Counted from the first letter of the stretch, positions 28,203 through 39,752 are shown. The stretch is 64,000 nt of DNA from Bacillus bingmayongensis (GCF_000299035.1 NZ_JH921520.1:186242-250241), one strand, 5' to 3'. The notes: generated by a model not told the origin, from the letters alone. Program-made: numbers and translations.

Positions 28203-28841
28203 ATGAAGCAGACGAAACAAAAGGTAATTGATGCGGCAATTTCATTGTTTAATACGAAAGGGTACGATGGAACATCGGTGCGAGATATTGCAAAGCGGGC
28301 GGATGTGAATGTGGCTAATATTTCATATTATTTTGCTGGAAAGCAAGGTTTATTAGAACAGCTTATAACGGATTTTTTAGAAGGATATATCGGAGTAATT
28401 GAGAGGTCATTTGAACAAAGAGAGTATTTGCCAGCTAAAGAAGTGATGAATCATATTGTAAGGGGAATTTTGCGCTATCAGTTTGAGCATAGGGAACTTA
28501 CTCGATTCTTTTACCGAGAGCTTTCACTTGATACAACGTTAATCAGAGAAGTGATGACCGTTTATTTTTCTAAAGAAAGATATTATATAGAGCAAATCAT
28601 TAAACAAGGACAAGTGCAGCAGGAGTTTCAAAAGGTGTCTTTTACAATGTTTATGACGCAATTAAAAGGCATGATAAATATGCCGTATTTATACCCACAG
28701 TATATATCGGAGGTGCTGCATTCGTTTCCGTCAGAGACATTCTTTTTGGAAATGTATACGAAAGAAGTAGAGCAATGGATGGAACAAATATTATGTGTAA
28801 CATATATGTATTATCCGTTACCACGAGCGGTTCATATGTAA
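28203..28841 (+). CDS. refZ: RefZ, TetR-family regulator of FtsZ/septum positioning
   Basis: A 212-residue TetR-like protein with a clear HTH (IDAAISLFNTKGYDGTSVRD, VNVANISYYFAGKQGLL). The position between ytsP and ezrA matches B. subtilis yttP/refZ, which binds ori-proximal motifs and tunes FtsZ at sporulation onset. ATG 28203 follows AGGAAG; GTG 28185 is an in-frame alternative. The identity is supported by synteny more than by unique motifs. Confidence 0.82.
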   Translation: MKQTKQKVIDAAISLFNTKGYDGTSVRDIAKRADVNVANISYYFAGKQGLLEQLITDFLEGYIGVIERSFEQREYLPAKEVMNHIVRGILRYQFEHRELTRFFYRELSLDTTLIREVMTVYFSKERYYIEQIIKQGQVQQEFQKVSFTMFMTQLKGMINMPYLYPQYISEVLHSFPSETFFLEMYTKEVEQWMEQILCVTYMYYPLPRAVHM

Positions 28842-28876
28842 GATACCCCCGCCATATTTTAGGTGGGGGTATCTTA
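28841..28876. terminator. Terminator between refZ and the EamA transporter
   Basis: AGATACCCCCGCC pairs with GGTGGGGGTATCT (28841-28874), nearly symmetric, serving both convergent genes. Confidence 0.8.
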
Positions 28877-28886
28877 TAGCGTGTTT

Positions 28887-29831
28887 TCAAGAAGTGATTT
28901 CTTCTTGTATACGCTCTTGTTTTCGTTGCCATAAGTTGTTGCATAGTAAAGCGATAATGGTAATTATCGCTCCAATGATTTCAATTTTTTCAACTTCATA
29001 GCCTCGAAAAATGGACCCTATAAGTGCGAGCACAGGGACTAAATTCATAAATAAGATGCCGTTAATAGATGAAATAAGGCGATTGCCCATGTTCCAGCAA
29101 AAGACTGCGACAACTCCAGCAATAATGGACATATACAGTAGTTCAAAGCGCACTGTAGCAATAGTATGGAATGTAGGTATAGAAATGAATTTCATATGTG
29201 TTAGTAAAGTGACAGTCAGAACTAGCGAAATAGATCCAAATAAACATGTAAGTGTTGTATAACGAAGTGGCGACCAATTTGGAAAATGAGAGCCGCCGTT
29301 TGTGTAAATAACCCAGCAAATAACGCCAGAGAGCATGAATATATTTGTTGAGATATTGCTTGCTGCTCCAAATAACATATGAACATCGCCTTTGGAAATT
29401 ACAAGCAGTACACCTATAAGTGCACAAAACATGCAAAGAAATGTATAGTTTTGTGGTTTTTTATTTTTTAAACCCCATTGTAATAATAAGGCAAGCAGTG
29501 GCATAAGGGATTGAATCATGGCTGCGTGAATAGCCCCTGAAGGTCCTGCTAATTGCTGTCCATAGAAAACAAGAAATCCGTATCCGGCAAAACCGACTGT
29601 ACCATAAAATAATAAATAGAAAGCTTGTTTTTCTAAGTGAAAAGCGCGTTTTCCTTCAATCATGAAGAGAAGAATGGTAAAAATAATAGCTGCTGATCCG
29701 TAACGAAAGGTAGTGAAAAAGAATGGATCTATAAATTGCAGAGCGCTGGCCATAACTGGAAACATAAATCCCCAAGCTGTTACAGCAAGTAAGCATAAAA
29801 GAGAGCCGAATAGTATTTGTTTTTTATCCAA
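28887..29831 (-). CDS. EamA/DMT-family metabolite exporter
   Basis: A 314-residue membrane protein with ten predicted helices arranged as two EamA repeats. The first repeat ends around residue 140 and the second covers about 165-300. Typical segments are LAVTAWGFMFPVMASALQF and WVIYTNGG, and the C-terminus is charged. It probably exports a small metabolite or amino acid; substrate unknown. The divergent LysR gene is its likely regulator. Confidence 0.88.
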   Translation of the reverse strand: MDKKQILFGSLLCLLAVTAWGFMFPVMASALQFIDPFFFTTFRYGSAAIIFTILLFMIEGKRAFHLEKQAFYLLFYGTVGFAGYGFLVFYGQQLAGPSGAIHAAMIQSLMPLLALLLQWGLKNKKPQNYTFLCMFCALIGVLLVISKGDVHMLFGAASNISTNIFMLSGVICWVIYTNGGSHFPNWSPLRYTTLTCLFGSISLVLTVTLLTHMKFISIPTFHTIATVRFELLYMSIIAGVVAVFCWNMGNRLISSINGILFMNLVPVLALIGSIFRGYEVEKIEIIGAIITIIALLCNNLWQRKQERIQEEITS

Positions 29832-29969
29832 GAGTATCTTTCTCCTTCTTGTTTCGATATAGTAAGTTCATAAAAATAAGCATGAGATGAGTATAGTGCT
29901 CTCTTTCTATGGACAGGAAATATTGATTTGTTATAGCGGTTATAATTTTTTGTTAGAGGTGTATATCAG

Positions 29970-30797
29970 ATGGATTTTGAAGCGGTACAATCGTTTATTG
30001 AGGTGAAACAGACGAGAAGTTTATCGAAAGCGAGTAAACTTCTACATATTTCGCAGCCGGCCCTCAGTAAACAAATTCAAAGGTTAGAGGCGGACTTAGG
30101 AGTTAAGTTATTAAAACGGTCTGCACAAGGAGTAGAGTTAACAGAAGCTGGGGAACTATTTATAAAACGAATTGAGCCAATTATAGAGCAAATAAATGAT
30201 TTGAAAGGAGAGATGAAAGAGTATCAAGAAAAGAAAAAGATTTCAATTGGAGTATTGCCCAGTTTAGCTGCCCATTACATATCAAAATGCAGAGATTCAT
30301 TAGAAACATACGAAGTAGAATGGCAAATTGAACATACGACAGTTTTAATGGAATTATTTCGAGAGCGAAAGATTGATGCGATGTTAATTGATTCAGTTGT
30401 GGAAGGGGCAAAGCTTGTACAAGAAATAAAAAGGGAAAATATTATTTGCGTTGTTTCAAGTGAACACGCGTATAAAGATGAACATACGATTCAAATAAAG
30501 AATTTACAGCATGAAAAGCTTATTATTTATCCGGAGATTTGCGATATTAGAAAAATGATTATGACAACGTTCAAAGGAATGGGTGTTAAGCCTACTATTG
30601 CTATAGAAACATCATACGCTGAACCGATGCTTGCTATGGTTCGGGCTGGCCTTGGTATTACGTTATTGCCAGAAATTGCAGTGGAGCAGGCGGTGCAAGA
30701 TGGGATTAGCGTTATACATGTGGAACCAGCATTAACGAGAGTCATTTATTTTATATCACATAGGGAAGATACATCCTTATTACAATCGTTACAGTAA
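29970..30797 (+). CDS. LysR-family transcriptional regulator
   Basis: A 275-residue LTTR with the N-terminal HTH (SLSKASKLLHISQPALSKQIQRLEADLGV) and a periplasmic-binding-protein-like effector domain. It is divergent from the EamA exporter with 138 bp between them, the classic arrangement in which the LysR protein controls the divergent gene. The effector domain is slightly short for the family but complete in layout. Confidence 0.9.
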   Translation: MDFEAVQSFIEVKQTRSLSKASKLLHISQPALSKQIQRLEADLGVKLLKRSAQGVELTEAGELFIKRIEPIIEQINDLKGEMKEYQEKKKISIGVLPSLAAHYISKCRDSLETYEVEWQIEHTTVLMELFRERKIDAMLIDSVVEGAKLVQEIKRENIICVVSSEHAYKDEHTIQIKNLQHEKLIIYPEICDIRKMIMTTFKGMGVKPTIAIETSYAEPMLAMVRAGLGITLLPEIAVEQAVQDGISVIHVEPALTRVIYFISHREDTSLLQSLQ

Positions 30798-30800
30798 ACG

Positions 30801-30907
30801 TTTATCCCGCATTAACGGACAGTAACACTCCTGTCTCAGAATTCAGCGGAATCAAAGAAGTTAGGTGTGGGATGAAGAAGCCCCCACTGATTAAAGTTTT
30901 ACTTTAT
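30801..30907 (+). repeat. bcr1-type repeat with an internal deletion
   Basis: It begins TTTATCCCGCATTAACGGACAG (split by the direct repeat TTTAT at 30801-30805) and ends CCCCCACTGATTAAAG... to TTTAT (30903-30907). Compared with the full copies at 42616, 49567 and 62340, about 50 bases of the middle are missing between two GGGAT motifs. The TTTAT flanks match the known bcr1 insertion signature. Confidence 0.8.
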
Positions 30908-31178
30908 AAATATATGATAACGAAGAGAATAACGAAATTATGTGAAAATATAGTGGAGTATGAAAGAGAAGATACAGAAACTTTTAGGAAGCAATATTAC
31001 AGAGGCAACAAAAGAAACATGAAATTTTAAAAAAACTAGGTCAAAAACACGTCATTACATGGTATGATTAGTACATTGTTAGTTGTTAAATATAGGGGAT
31101 TTCCCTTTTTATACATAATGCCTTCCATTTCATAAACGGAACGGACAAAAAAAGAGATATAATAGGAGGCTATTTTGC
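30908..31178. other. Intergenic region before ezrA
   Basis: AT-rich sequence without a gene I can support. A 20-codon frame near 30959 lacks a good ribosome binding site. The ezrA promoter presumably lies near 31040-31110. AGGAGG at 31163-31168 is the ezrA ribosome binding site. Confidence 0.4.
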
Positions 31179-32888
31179 ATGGATTCTATCCTGACGATCG
31201 TTATCATCGTAGTAAGCTCTATTCTTGTGCTGCTCATGATAGAGCTCGTGATAAGAAATCGTTTATATAAAGATATTGAAGCACTTGAGCAGTGGAAACA
31301 AGAAATAAAAGATAAACCTGTTGCAGATGAATTGAAACGGGTTAAGGATTTAAATATGACTGGACAAACAGAAGAACTGTTTGGAAAGTGGCGTGAAGAA
31401 TGGGATGAAATTGTTACAAACCTTCTGCCAAAAGCTGATAAAACATTAGAAAGCGCCCAAAAATCAGCCTCACAATTTTCCTTCCGAAAAGCAAAGCGTT
31501 TGATGAGTGAATCCATTCGTGATTTAGATGAAGCGGATAACCGCATTACGGAGATTTTAAATGAGCTGCAACAATTGCTAGAGAGCTATGAGAAAAATAG
31601 TTCGGAAATTGAAGGTTTACGTGATACATATCGTAGTATGAAAAAGAGTGTACTTGCTCATCGTCATATGTTTGGACAATCCGAACAGAAAATTGAAGAG
31701 TTACTTGATATAGAACTGGCGAAGTTTCAAGAATTTGACGATGCAACGGCAAACGGTGATTATTTAAAGGCGCGTGACATTGTAAAAAGTTTGGAAGATG
31801 GATTAGCGAACTTAGAAATTATCATTCATGAAGTTCCTGATTTATTAGTGGAGTGTCAAGCAACATTACCAGTACAATTAGATGATTTATTACAAGGTCA
31901 TGATGATATGAAAAGACAAGGATATGTATTAAATCATTTAGAAATCCCTAAAGAAGTACGAGATATGAACAAACAACTACAAACATGTTTAATTGATTTG
32001 GAAGAGCTTCATATAACAGAAGCAACCGAGAAAATAGAAGGATTAAAAAAGCGTCTGGATGCGTTGTATGATCAATTAGAACAAGAAGTGCATGCGAAGC
32101 ATTATGTAGAGAAAAAGTCAGTTAGTGTTTATGAAGATTTAGCAGAAATTCATGAAAAAGCAATTGAGACAAAATCCGAAACGCAATTTGTGAAACAAAG
32201 TTATCAGTTGCAAGACAAAGACATTGAATCACAAAAATTGATCGAAAAACAAATGCATATTTTAATGAAACGCTTTGAAGTATTACAATTACGTATTGCA
32301 GAGCAAGATATTGCTTTCTCTGTCATTCGCGAAGAACTGGAAGAGATTTATGAGCAATGTGAAACATTAAAGGTACTTCATGTAGAATATAAAGAGATGC
32401 TGCAAACGATGCGTAAGGAAGAATTTGAGGCACGTGAACAGTTACAAGAAATGCGTCATATGATTGTAGAAGCAAAACGCTTTATGCAAAAGTCTAATTT
32501 ACCAGGTCTTCCAGAAAGCATTATGGAAGATTTACAAAGAGGACAAGAGGCGATGCAAGGTGTTTATGAACAGTTGGAATTAAAACCGCTGAATATGCAT
32601 GCTGTAAATAGCATGTTAGAAGAAGCGTATACAATCGTAAACGGTGTATTTGAAAAGACGCAGGAGTTAATTGGACAGGCGTACTTAGTAGAAAAGCTAA
32701 TCCAATACGGTAATCGCTACCGCAGTCACGATACTGATTTGGCGCAAAGTTTAGAAAATGCAGAGAGATTGTTCCGCGAATATGAATATGATGCAGCTTT
32801 AGAACAAGCAGCTTCTGTTTTGGAACAACTCGAACCTGGTGTTGTACAAAAAATTGCTGAATTTGTTGATAATGAACAAACCCCTTGA
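31179..32888 (+). CDS. ezrA: Septation ring formation regulator EzrA
   Basis: A membrane-anchored regulator of FtsZ ring assembly. One N-terminal helix (residues about 3-23, [20 protein letters not shown]) is followed by 540 residues of spectrin-like coiled-coil helices rich in Glu, Gln and Leu. At 569 residues it is the usual length. The start follows AGGAGG. The order refZ-ezrA-nifZ-thiI is that of B. subtilis. Confidence 0.96.
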   Translation: MDSILTIVIIVVSSILVLLMIELVIRNRLYKDIEALEQWKQEIKDKPVADELKRVKDLNMTGQTEELFGKWREEWDEIVTNLLPKADKTLESAQKSASQFSFRKAKRLMSESIRDLDEADNRITEILNELQQLLESYEKNSSEIEGLRDTYRSMKKSVLAHRHMFGQSEQKIEELLDIELAKFQEFDDATANGDYLKARDIVKSLEDGLANLEIIIHEVPDLLVECQATLPVQLDDLLQGHDDMKRQGYVLNHLEIPKEVRDMNKQLQTCLIDLEELHITEATEKIEGLKKRLDALYDQLEQEVHAKHYVEKKSVSVYEDLAEIHEKAIETKSETQFVKQSYQLQDKDIESQKLIEKQMHILMKRFEVLQLRIAEQDIAFSVIREELEEIYEQCETLKVLHVEYKEMLQTMRKEEFEAREQLQEMRHMIVEAKRFMQKSNLPGLPESIMEDLQRGQEAMQGVYEQLELKPLNMHAVNSMLEEAYTIVNGVFEKTQELIGQAYLVEKLIQYGNRYRSHDTDLAQSLENAERLFREYEYDAALEQAASVLEQLEPGVVQKIAEFVDNEQTP

Positions 32889-32910
32889 TGAAAAAGGGGT
32901 TTGTTTTTTT
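32876..32910 (+). terminator. ezrA terminator
   Basis: CAAACCCCTT pairs with AAGGGGTTTG and is followed by a T run. The stem overlaps the last codons of ezrA. Confidence 0.85.
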
Positions 32911-33099
32911 GCACTGGACCTGTGTAAATTCTAGAGCGATATTGCTATAATGAATAGCGGAATACAGCAGTGTTTTTCGTTTCAAAATATAAAAGTATAC
33001 TTCTGTATTGAAAAAATGGAACCTTTGAGTATGTTTAGCGTAATTGCATGTATTTGTGATATGATTATATGATGTGACAGCGCTGAAAGGGGAAGAACG

Positions 33100-34242
33100 A
33101 TGATCTATTTTGATAATAGTGCGACGACGAAACCATATCCAGAAGTCCTTCAATCTTATGTAACGGTTGCAGGAAAATATTTTGGGAATCCTTCTTCTAT
33201 TCATTCGCTCGGGGGAGAAGCAGAGCGTTTATTAACACAATCAAGAACGATTGCAGCGCAGCTCCTTCATGTTAAGCCTTCCGAGATTATTTTCACATCG
33301 GGTGGAACGGAAGGAAATAACCTTGCGATTAAAGGAATAGCGATGAAGAATCGCTCTCGTGGTAAACATATTATTACAACAAATATTGAACACGCGTCTG
33401 TGTTTGAAGCATATAAACAATTAGAAGGGCTCGGCTTTGATGTTACTTATTTACCTGTAAACGAACATGGTATTGTATCAGTAGAAAATGTAAAACAAGC
33501 GCTTCGTGAGGATACAATCCTTTTGTCAATGATCCATGTGAATAATGAAACAGGGGCGATTCAACCTATTTCTGAAGTTGGTGAATTGCTAGCGAACTAT
33601 CCGAAAATAAGATTCCATGTAGATCACGTGCAAGGAATTGGAAAAGTACCACTTGACTTGTATGCTTCTCATATTGATCTTTGTTCGATATCTGGACATA
33701 AATTTCATAGCGTAAAGGGAACAGGACTTTTATATGTACGTGACGGCGTAAGGTTAGATCCGATTTTATCAGGTGGTCAGCAGGAGCTTCGTTATCGTTC
33801 GGGTACAGAGAACTTACCTGGTATTGTCGCGATGGTCAAGGCACTACGTATGACAATGGAACGTATGAGAGAAAAGAGAGACCACTTACAGAAGTTACAA
33901 GCAGAACTTGTACGTTTCTTTAAGGAAATGGAAGATGTAACAATTAATACATCGCTTCCGTATGCGGCACCACATATTTTAAATGTGTCATTCGTTGGTT
34001 TAAAACCAGAAGTAGTGGTTCATGCTCTAGAAGAGCGTGACGTATATGTATCAACAAAATCAGCTTGTTCTTCAAAAGCAAATGAAGTGAGTCGTGTGTT
34101 AGTATCAATGGGAGTACCACATGCTGCAGCAGCAAGTGCGATTCGCATTAGTTTAGCACCAGAGAATACGATAGAAGAAGTAACACAATTCGAAGGAATT
34201 ATAAAAGAAACATTGCCAAAATTATATGAAGTGATGAGGTAA
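33100..34242 (+). CDS. nifZ: Cysteine desulfurase NifZ/IscS type
   Basis: A class V PLP enzyme of 380 residues that takes sulfur from cysteine as a persulfide and passes it to ThiI for 4-thiouridine in tRNA. It shows FTSGGTEGNNLAI, the cofactor lysine in SGHKFHSVKG, and the catalytic cysteine in STKSACSSK. It lies six bases before thiI, the same dedicated pair as in B. subtilis. Confidence 0.92.
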   Translation: MIYFDNSATTKPYPEVLQSYVTVAGKYFGNPSSIHSLGGEAERLLTQSRTIAAQLLHVKPSEIIFTSGGTEGNNLAIKGIAMKNRSRGKHIITTNIEHASVFEAYKQLEGLGFDVTYLPVNEHGIVSVENVKQALREDTILLSMIHVNNETGAIQPISEVGELLANYPKIRFHVDHVQGIGKVPLDLYASHIDLCSISGHKFHSVKGTGLLYVRDGVRLDPILSGGQQELRYRSGTENLPGIVAMVKALRMTMERMREKRDHLQKLQAELVRFFKEMEDVTINTSLPYAAPHILNVSFVGLKPEVVVHALEERDVYVSTKSACSSKANEVSRVLVSMGVPHAAAASAIRISLAPENTIEEVTQFEGIIKETLPKLYEVMR

Positions 34243-35460
<1,218 letters not shown>

Positions 35461-35486
35461 AACCATAAATTACCATCAAAAGATAT

Positions 35487-35516
35487 GTATGAAGTCCTAT
35501 GGTTTATCACACTCTA
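35487..35516 (+). promoter_or_regulatory. Candidate sigma-G promoter of the SASP gene
   Basis: GTATGA (35487-35492) and CACTCTA (35510-35516), 17 bases apart, fit the forespore sigma-G pattern gYATRA/cAtnnTA with one mismatch. Spore SASP genes are sigma-G targets. The leader would be short. Confidence 0.4.
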
Positions 35517-35539
35517 TACTCACAAGGAGGTGATACCAT

Positions 35540-35737
35540 ATGGCACGAAGCACAAATAAATTAGCGGTTCCTGGTGCTGAATCAGCATTAGACCAAATGA
35601 AATACGAAATCGCTCAAGAGTTTGGTGTTCAACTTGGAGCTGATTCAACATCTCGCGCTAACGGATCTGTTGGTGGCGAAATTACAAAACGTCTAGTTTC
35701 ACTAGCTGAACAACAATTAGGCGGTTTCCACAAATAA
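35540..35737 (+). CDS. sspA: Alpha/beta-type small acid-soluble spore protein
   Basis: A 65-residue SASP that coats and protects spore DNA. It has the two conserved blocks: [20 protein letters not shown], containing the GPR protease site (EIAQEFGV), and [21 protein letters not shown] very strong AAGGAGGTGAT ribosome binding site precedes the ATG, as expected for an abundant protein. The place next to thiI matches sspA in B. subtilis; the exact paralogue name in this group is uncertain. Confidence 0.93.
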   Translation: MARSTNKLAVPGAESALDQMKYEIAQEFGVQLGADSTSRANGSVGGEITKRLVSLAEQQLGGFHK

Positions 35738-35757
35738 TCCCATATACGATGGCTTAG

Positions 35758-35786
35758 AAGGAGCGGGTTTTCCCGCTCCTTCTTTT
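35758..35786 (+). terminator. SASP gene terminator
   Basis: AAGGAGCGGG pairs with CCCGCTCCTT around TTTT and is followed by CTTTTT. Confidence 0.88.
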
Positions 35787-35887
35787 TGTCGACATATAAC
35801 TAAAAAATTTGTCAAAAGAAGTATGTTTAAAATTTACTGAAAATTCTTTATTATAGAAGGGAGGCATAGATAAAGGAGGATTAGATT

Positions 35888-37474
35888 ATGAATAGAGAAG
35901 AATTGATAGCGCCACCGTCTTATAACTTAGTTGCAGAGATAGAGAAATATACAAGTGAAAAAGAGAAGCTTGCTTTAATTTGGCAGGATGACGAAGGGAA
36001 TAGACGGGAGGTTACATATCTTGAATTAATAAAAGGTGCAAATAAAATTGGAAACGCTTTTATAAAGAGTGGCCTGCAGAAAGGGGACAAGCTTCTTATT
36101 ATGATGCCGCGTTTAATTGAAGCGTATATGACGTATATAGCGGCAATTAAAGCGGGATTTGTAGTCATTCCAAGTTCAGAAATGCTTCGCAAAAAAGATA
36201 TTGAATATCGTATTCAGCACGGAGAAGTAAAAGCAATTGTTAGTTATGAACCGTATATCCAGCAATTTGAAGATGTAGAGATGATGGAATCTCTTCAAAA
36301 GTTCGTGCTTAGCGAGCAGTCGGTAGATGGGTGGGTCAATTTAAAAAATGCATTAGAAACAGAAAGTGATGAATTAGCAATCGCAAAGACAGATCGAGAA
36401 GATATGGTCTTTTTATCCTATACATCAGGGACGACGGGGAATCCGAAGGGAGTTGTACATACGCATGCTTGGGCGTATGCACATTTACGTACAAGCGCTC
36501 CGAATTGGCTCGGCATCGAGGAGAATGATGTTGTGTGGGCAACAGCTAGCCCAGGGTGGCAAAAGTGGATTTGGAGCCCGTTCTTAGCGACGCTTGGTTC
36601 AGGAGCGACAGGATTTGTCTATCACGGTAAATTTGAACCGAAAACATATTTACAGTTATTAGATGATAATAAAGTGAATGTGCTTTGCTGTACGCCGACA
36701 GAATACCGTTTAATGGCAAAAGTAGAGAACTTACAGCAGTATAATTTAACAGCTTTACATAGTGCTGTATCTGCAGGAGAGCCGCTAAACCGAGAGGTAA
36801 TAGAAACATTCCAAAATCATTTTAATGTTACAGTCAGGGATGGTTATGGACAAACAGAAAATACATTACTCGTTGGTGTTATGAAAGGAATGGAAATTAA
36901 GCCGGGATCCATGGGGAAACCAACGCCAGGTAATCATGTAGACATTGTAAATGAAGAAGGACAACCTGTATCTGTTGGAGAAGTGGGAGATATTGCTGTT
37001 CATATTGAAACACCAGCACTCTTTAAACAATATTATAAAGATGATGAGCGGACAGCGATGCAATTCCGTGGTGATTATTATATTACAGGCGATAAAGCAA
37101 AAAAAGATGAAGAAGGTTATTTTTGGTTTGAGGGCCGCGGTGATGATATTATCATTAGCTCTGGTTACACAATTGGCCCATTTGAAGTTGAAGATGCGCT
37201 TGTGAAGCATCCGTATGTAAGAGAATGTGCTGTTGTGGCAAGTCCAGATGAAATCCGAGGAAGTGTCGTAAAGGCATTTATCGTCTTAAGAGACAATGTG
37301 CAAGAAAAAGAAGACACACTAATTCCTTTACTCCAAGAGCATGTTAAAGAATTAACAGCACCTTATAAATATCCTCGTAAAATTGAATTTGTAGACGAAC
37401 TACCAAAAACAATTTCCGGAAAAATCAGACGTGTTGAACTTAGAAAACAAGAGATGGGACTGGCCTCAAAGTAA
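35888..37474 (+). CDS. AMP-forming acyl-CoA synthetase
   Basis: A 528-residue ANL-superfamily ligase that activates a carboxylic acid with ATP and CoA. Motifs are YTSGTTGNPKG, GYGQTENT, the YITGDKAKKDEEGYFWFEGR hinge and the C-terminal lysine of KTISGKIRR. The layout resembles medium-chain or acetyl-like synthetases (B. subtilis YtcI, located near sspA). The acid substrate cannot be fixed from sequence. AAAGGAGG precedes ATG 35888. Confidence 0.88.
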   Translation: MNREELIAPPSYNLVAEIEKYTSEKEKLALIWQDDEGNRREVTYLELIKGANKIGNAFIKSGLQKGDKLLIMMPRLIEAYMTYIAAIKAGFVVIPSSEMLRKKDIEYRIQHGEVKAIVSYEPYIQQFEDVEMMESLQKFVLSEQSVDGWVNLKNALETESDELAIAKTDREDMVFLSYTSGTTGNPKGVVHTHAWAYAHLRTSAPNWLGIEENDVVWATASPGWQKWIWSPFLATLGSGATGFVYHGKFEPKTYLQLLDDNKVNVLCCTPTEYRLMAKVENLQQYNLTALHSAVSAGEPLNREVIETFQNHFNVTVRDGYGQTENTLLVGVMKGMEIKPGSMGKPTPGNHVDIVNEEGQPVSVGEVGDIAVHIETPALFKQYYKDDERTAMQFRGDYYITGDKAKKDEEGYFWFEGRGDDIIISSGYTIGPFEVEDALVKHPYVRECAVVASPDEIRGSVVKAFIVLRDNVQEKEDTLIPLLQEHVKELTAPYKYPRKIEFVDELPKTISGKIRRVELRKQEMGLASK

Positions 37475-37605
37475 GAAATGTGGCATTTCTAATGATGAAT
37501 TAGATTGTTGCGTGTGTATGTAATATATGATAATATCTACTAGAACAAACGTTCTATTAAAGTGTATGGTAAAAAATCAAAAAATAAAAAAAAGAGGTGT
37601 CTTTT

Positions 37606-38037
37606 ATGATTTTAGGTATTAACCCATATCTAGTTTTGAATGGTAATGGACAAGAAGCAGTGAAGTTTTATGAACATGCGTTGGATGCAAAAGTTGAAAT
37701 CATTCAAACGTTTGGAGAAATGCCTGAAACTCCAGAATTTACTGTTCCAGATGAAGTGAAAGACCGTATTTTACATGCACATTTAAAAGTCGGTAATACG
37801 GAACTTATGATTTCTGATACATTCCCAGGTAAACCGTACGAAATTGGATCGCAAGTAACTGTCGCTATTAGAATAAGTGATGCAGAAAAAGCAAAAGAAG
37901 TATTTGAGAAATTACAAGATGGTGGCGAAATTTTAATGCCACTTCAAGAAACTTTCTGGAGCCCAGCATATGGACAGGTGAAAGATAAATTTAACGTAGA
38001 ATGGCAAATTTCAACAGTTCCTGCTAATAATAATTAA
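37606..38037 (+). CDS. PhnB-like VOC-superfamily protein
   Basis: A glyoxalase/bleomycin-resistance fold protein of 143 residues with the PhnB-type start GINPYLVLNGNGQEAVKFYE and the end MPLQETFWSPAYGQVKDKF. Such proteins are paired beta-alpha-beta-beta-beta modules, often homodimeric metal sites; the specific role is unknown. ATG 37606 follows AAGAGGTG; the GTG at 37597 is part of that site. Confidence 0.85.
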   Translation: MILGINPYLVLNGNGQEAVKFYEHALDAKVEIIQTFGEMPETPEFTVPDEVKDRILHAHLKVGNTELMISDTFPGKPYEIGSQVTVAIRISDAEKAKEVFEKLQDGGEILMPLQETFWSPAYGQVKDKFNVEWQISTVPANNN

Positions 38038-38044
38038 TTTTGGG

Positions 38045-38083
38045 AAAAGCACCATGTTACTTAAAGTGGTGCTTTTTTTCTAC
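38045..38083 (+). terminator. Terminator after the VOC gene
   Basis: AAAAGCACCA (38045-38054) pairs with TGGTGCTTTT (38067-38076), with more T residues after. Confidence 0.88.
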
Positions 38084-38123
38084 GCTTCAATTTCGTAGAC
38101 TAAAAAGAAAAGGGGCTGAGAAG

Positions 38124-39686
38124 ATGGGAGAGATTTGGCATGGCGGACATATTTACACAATGAATGAAGAGAAAGAAAAAGTTGAAGCTATTTATGTAGA
38201 AAATGGAATGATTCTTGATACAGGAAACAAAGAGGATCTGGAGAATCGGCATCAGGCTGAGGAGATTCATCATTTAGAGGGAAGAACTATGATTCCAGGT
38301 CTTGTTGATAGTCATATGCATCTCATTGGACATGGAGAAAAGTTACTTCGGTTAGATTTGTCTGCATGTACATCTTATCAGGAAATGCTTAAGCTCGTTA
38401 TAGAGCGGGTGAACAAAACCGCAGAAGATACATGGATTATTGGTGAAGGTTGGAATGAAAATAACTTTACAGATACAAAAAGCGTCCATGTCCGTGATTT
38501 AGATGCGATTTCGAAAAAACATCCAATCTTATTAAAACGGGTTTGCCGTCATGTAACATGGGTGAATTCTTATATACTAGAAAAATCAAATATAAAAGTA
38601 GAAACGCCAGATCCAAAAGGAGGAAAGATTGGCCGCGAAATATCTGGAGAATTAACAGGGCTGTTGTATGAACAGGCGCAAGATTTAATCAAGCACGTGC
38701 AGCCGGAAATAAATGAAGCATATTTACAAAGAGCATTGCAAACAGCCATTCAAGATTGTTGGAAATATGGACTAGTAGGAGGGCATACAGAAGACCTAAA
38801 TTATTACGGTGGCTTTCAAAAAACATATCATGCGTTTTCGCACGTAATAAAAGAAATGCCGTTCAAAGCCCATTTACTTGTACATCATGAGGTAGCAAGC
38901 GAACGAAAGGAACATGAGAATCAGCATTATATTGAATTTGGAGCAATGAAGATTTTTTCAGATGGCTCTTTTGGGGGAAGAACAGCATTATTAAGTGAGC
39001 CGTATGCAGACGCTAAAGAAACAAATGGTGTAGCAATTTTTTCTCGTGAAGAATTAGCCGATCTTGTAAAAAAAGCACGCAACTTACATATGCCAGTTGC
39101 GATTCATACAATCGGTGATCTATCGCTTGAATATGTCATTGATGCGCTAGAGTTATATCCACCTGCAGAAGGATTGCGCGATCGTATTATTCATTGCCAG
39201 CTTGCGCGTGAAGAGTTAATTGAGCGGATGAAGTCCTTGCCGGCTATCATTGATATTCAGCCTGTATTTGTCTCATCTGATTTCCCCTCAGTTATGGAAA
39301 AGTTAGGAGAGCATCGTCTAAGGTATGCGTATGCTTGGAAAACATTACTTGGAGCCGGACTAAATTGCTCAGGTGGATCAGATGCTCCAATTGAACAAGT
39401 GAGTCCATTTTTAGGAATCTATAGTGCAGTAACGCGGCGAAGTTTTATTGATGGAACATGTTACATACCCGAAGAGATATTATCTGTATTTGAAGCTGTC
39501 TCTTTAGTTACGACTGGAAGTGCATATGCAATTGGAAAAGAAAACAAGCGTGGTAAAATTGCAAAAGGATATGAGGCGGACTTTACCATACTGGACCGCG
39601 ATATATTTAATATTGAAGTAGAGGGAATAAAGAATATACAAGTTGCCGCAACTATAATAGATGGTCAGATGGTCTACCAAAAATAA
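38124..39686 (+). CDS. Amidohydrolase family 3 (YtcJ-like)
   Basis: A 520-residue metal-dependent hydrolase. Metal-site motifs are PGLVDSHMHLIGHG, the mid-protein His residues (PVAIHTIGDLSLEYVIDA, DRIIHCQL) and the Asp in SGGSDAPIE. N- and C-terminal beta strands form the composite domain (GRTMIPG, ADFTILDRDIF). The family hydrolyses C-N bonds in amides or N-formyl compounds; substrate unknown. ATG 38124 follows AAGGGG; the longer frame from 38040 runs through the preceding terminator and is rejected. Confidence 0.88.
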   Translation: MGEIWHGGHIYTMNEEKEKVEAIYVENGMILDTGNKEDLENRHQAEEIHHLEGRTMIPGLVDSHMHLIGHGEKLLRLDLSACTSYQEMLKLVIERVNKTAEDTWIIGEGWNENNFTDTKSVHVRDLDAISKKHPILLKRVCRHVTWVNSYILEKSNIKVETPDPKGGKIGREISGELTGLLYEQAQDLIKHVQPEINEAYLQRALQTAIQDCWKYGLVGGHTEDLNYYGGFQKTYHAFSHVIKEMPFKAHLLVHHEVASERKEHENQHYIEFGAMKIFSDGSFGGRTALLSEPYADAKETNGVAIFSREELADLVKKARNLHMPVAIHTIGDLSLEYVIDALELYPPAEGLRDRIIHCQLAREELIERMKSLPAIIDIQPVFVSSDFPSVMEKLGEHRLRYAYAWKTLLGAGLNCSGGSDAPIEQVSPFLGIYSAVTRRSFIDGTCYIPEEILSVFEAVSLVTTGSAYAIGKENKRGKIAKGYEADFTILDRDIFNIEVEGIKNIQVAATIIDGQMVYQK

Positions 39687-39710
39687 TATCGGCGCTTCTG
39701 CAATATAGAA

Positions 39711-39752
39711 AAAATGAGTGCTGATTAATCCCTCGGCACTCATTTTTTTCTA
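39711..39752. terminator. Bidirectional terminator between amidohydrolase and NAD kinase genes
   Basis: AAAATGAGTGC (39711-39721) pairs with GCACTCATTTT (39736-39746), with A and T flanks for both convergent genes. Confidence 0.85.

Noticed and set aside
30957-31019. 20-codon frame upstream of ezrA
   Set aside because: No proper ribosome binding site spacing and too short to support.
32521-33204. 227-codon minus-strand frame over the ezrA-nifZ junction
   Set aside because: It overlaps two certain genes, has no ribosome binding site and shows no domain.
38040-38123. N-terminal extension of the amidohydrolase
   Set aside because: It translates through the preceding terminator hairpin and lacks a ribosome binding site; ATG 38124 is well supported.
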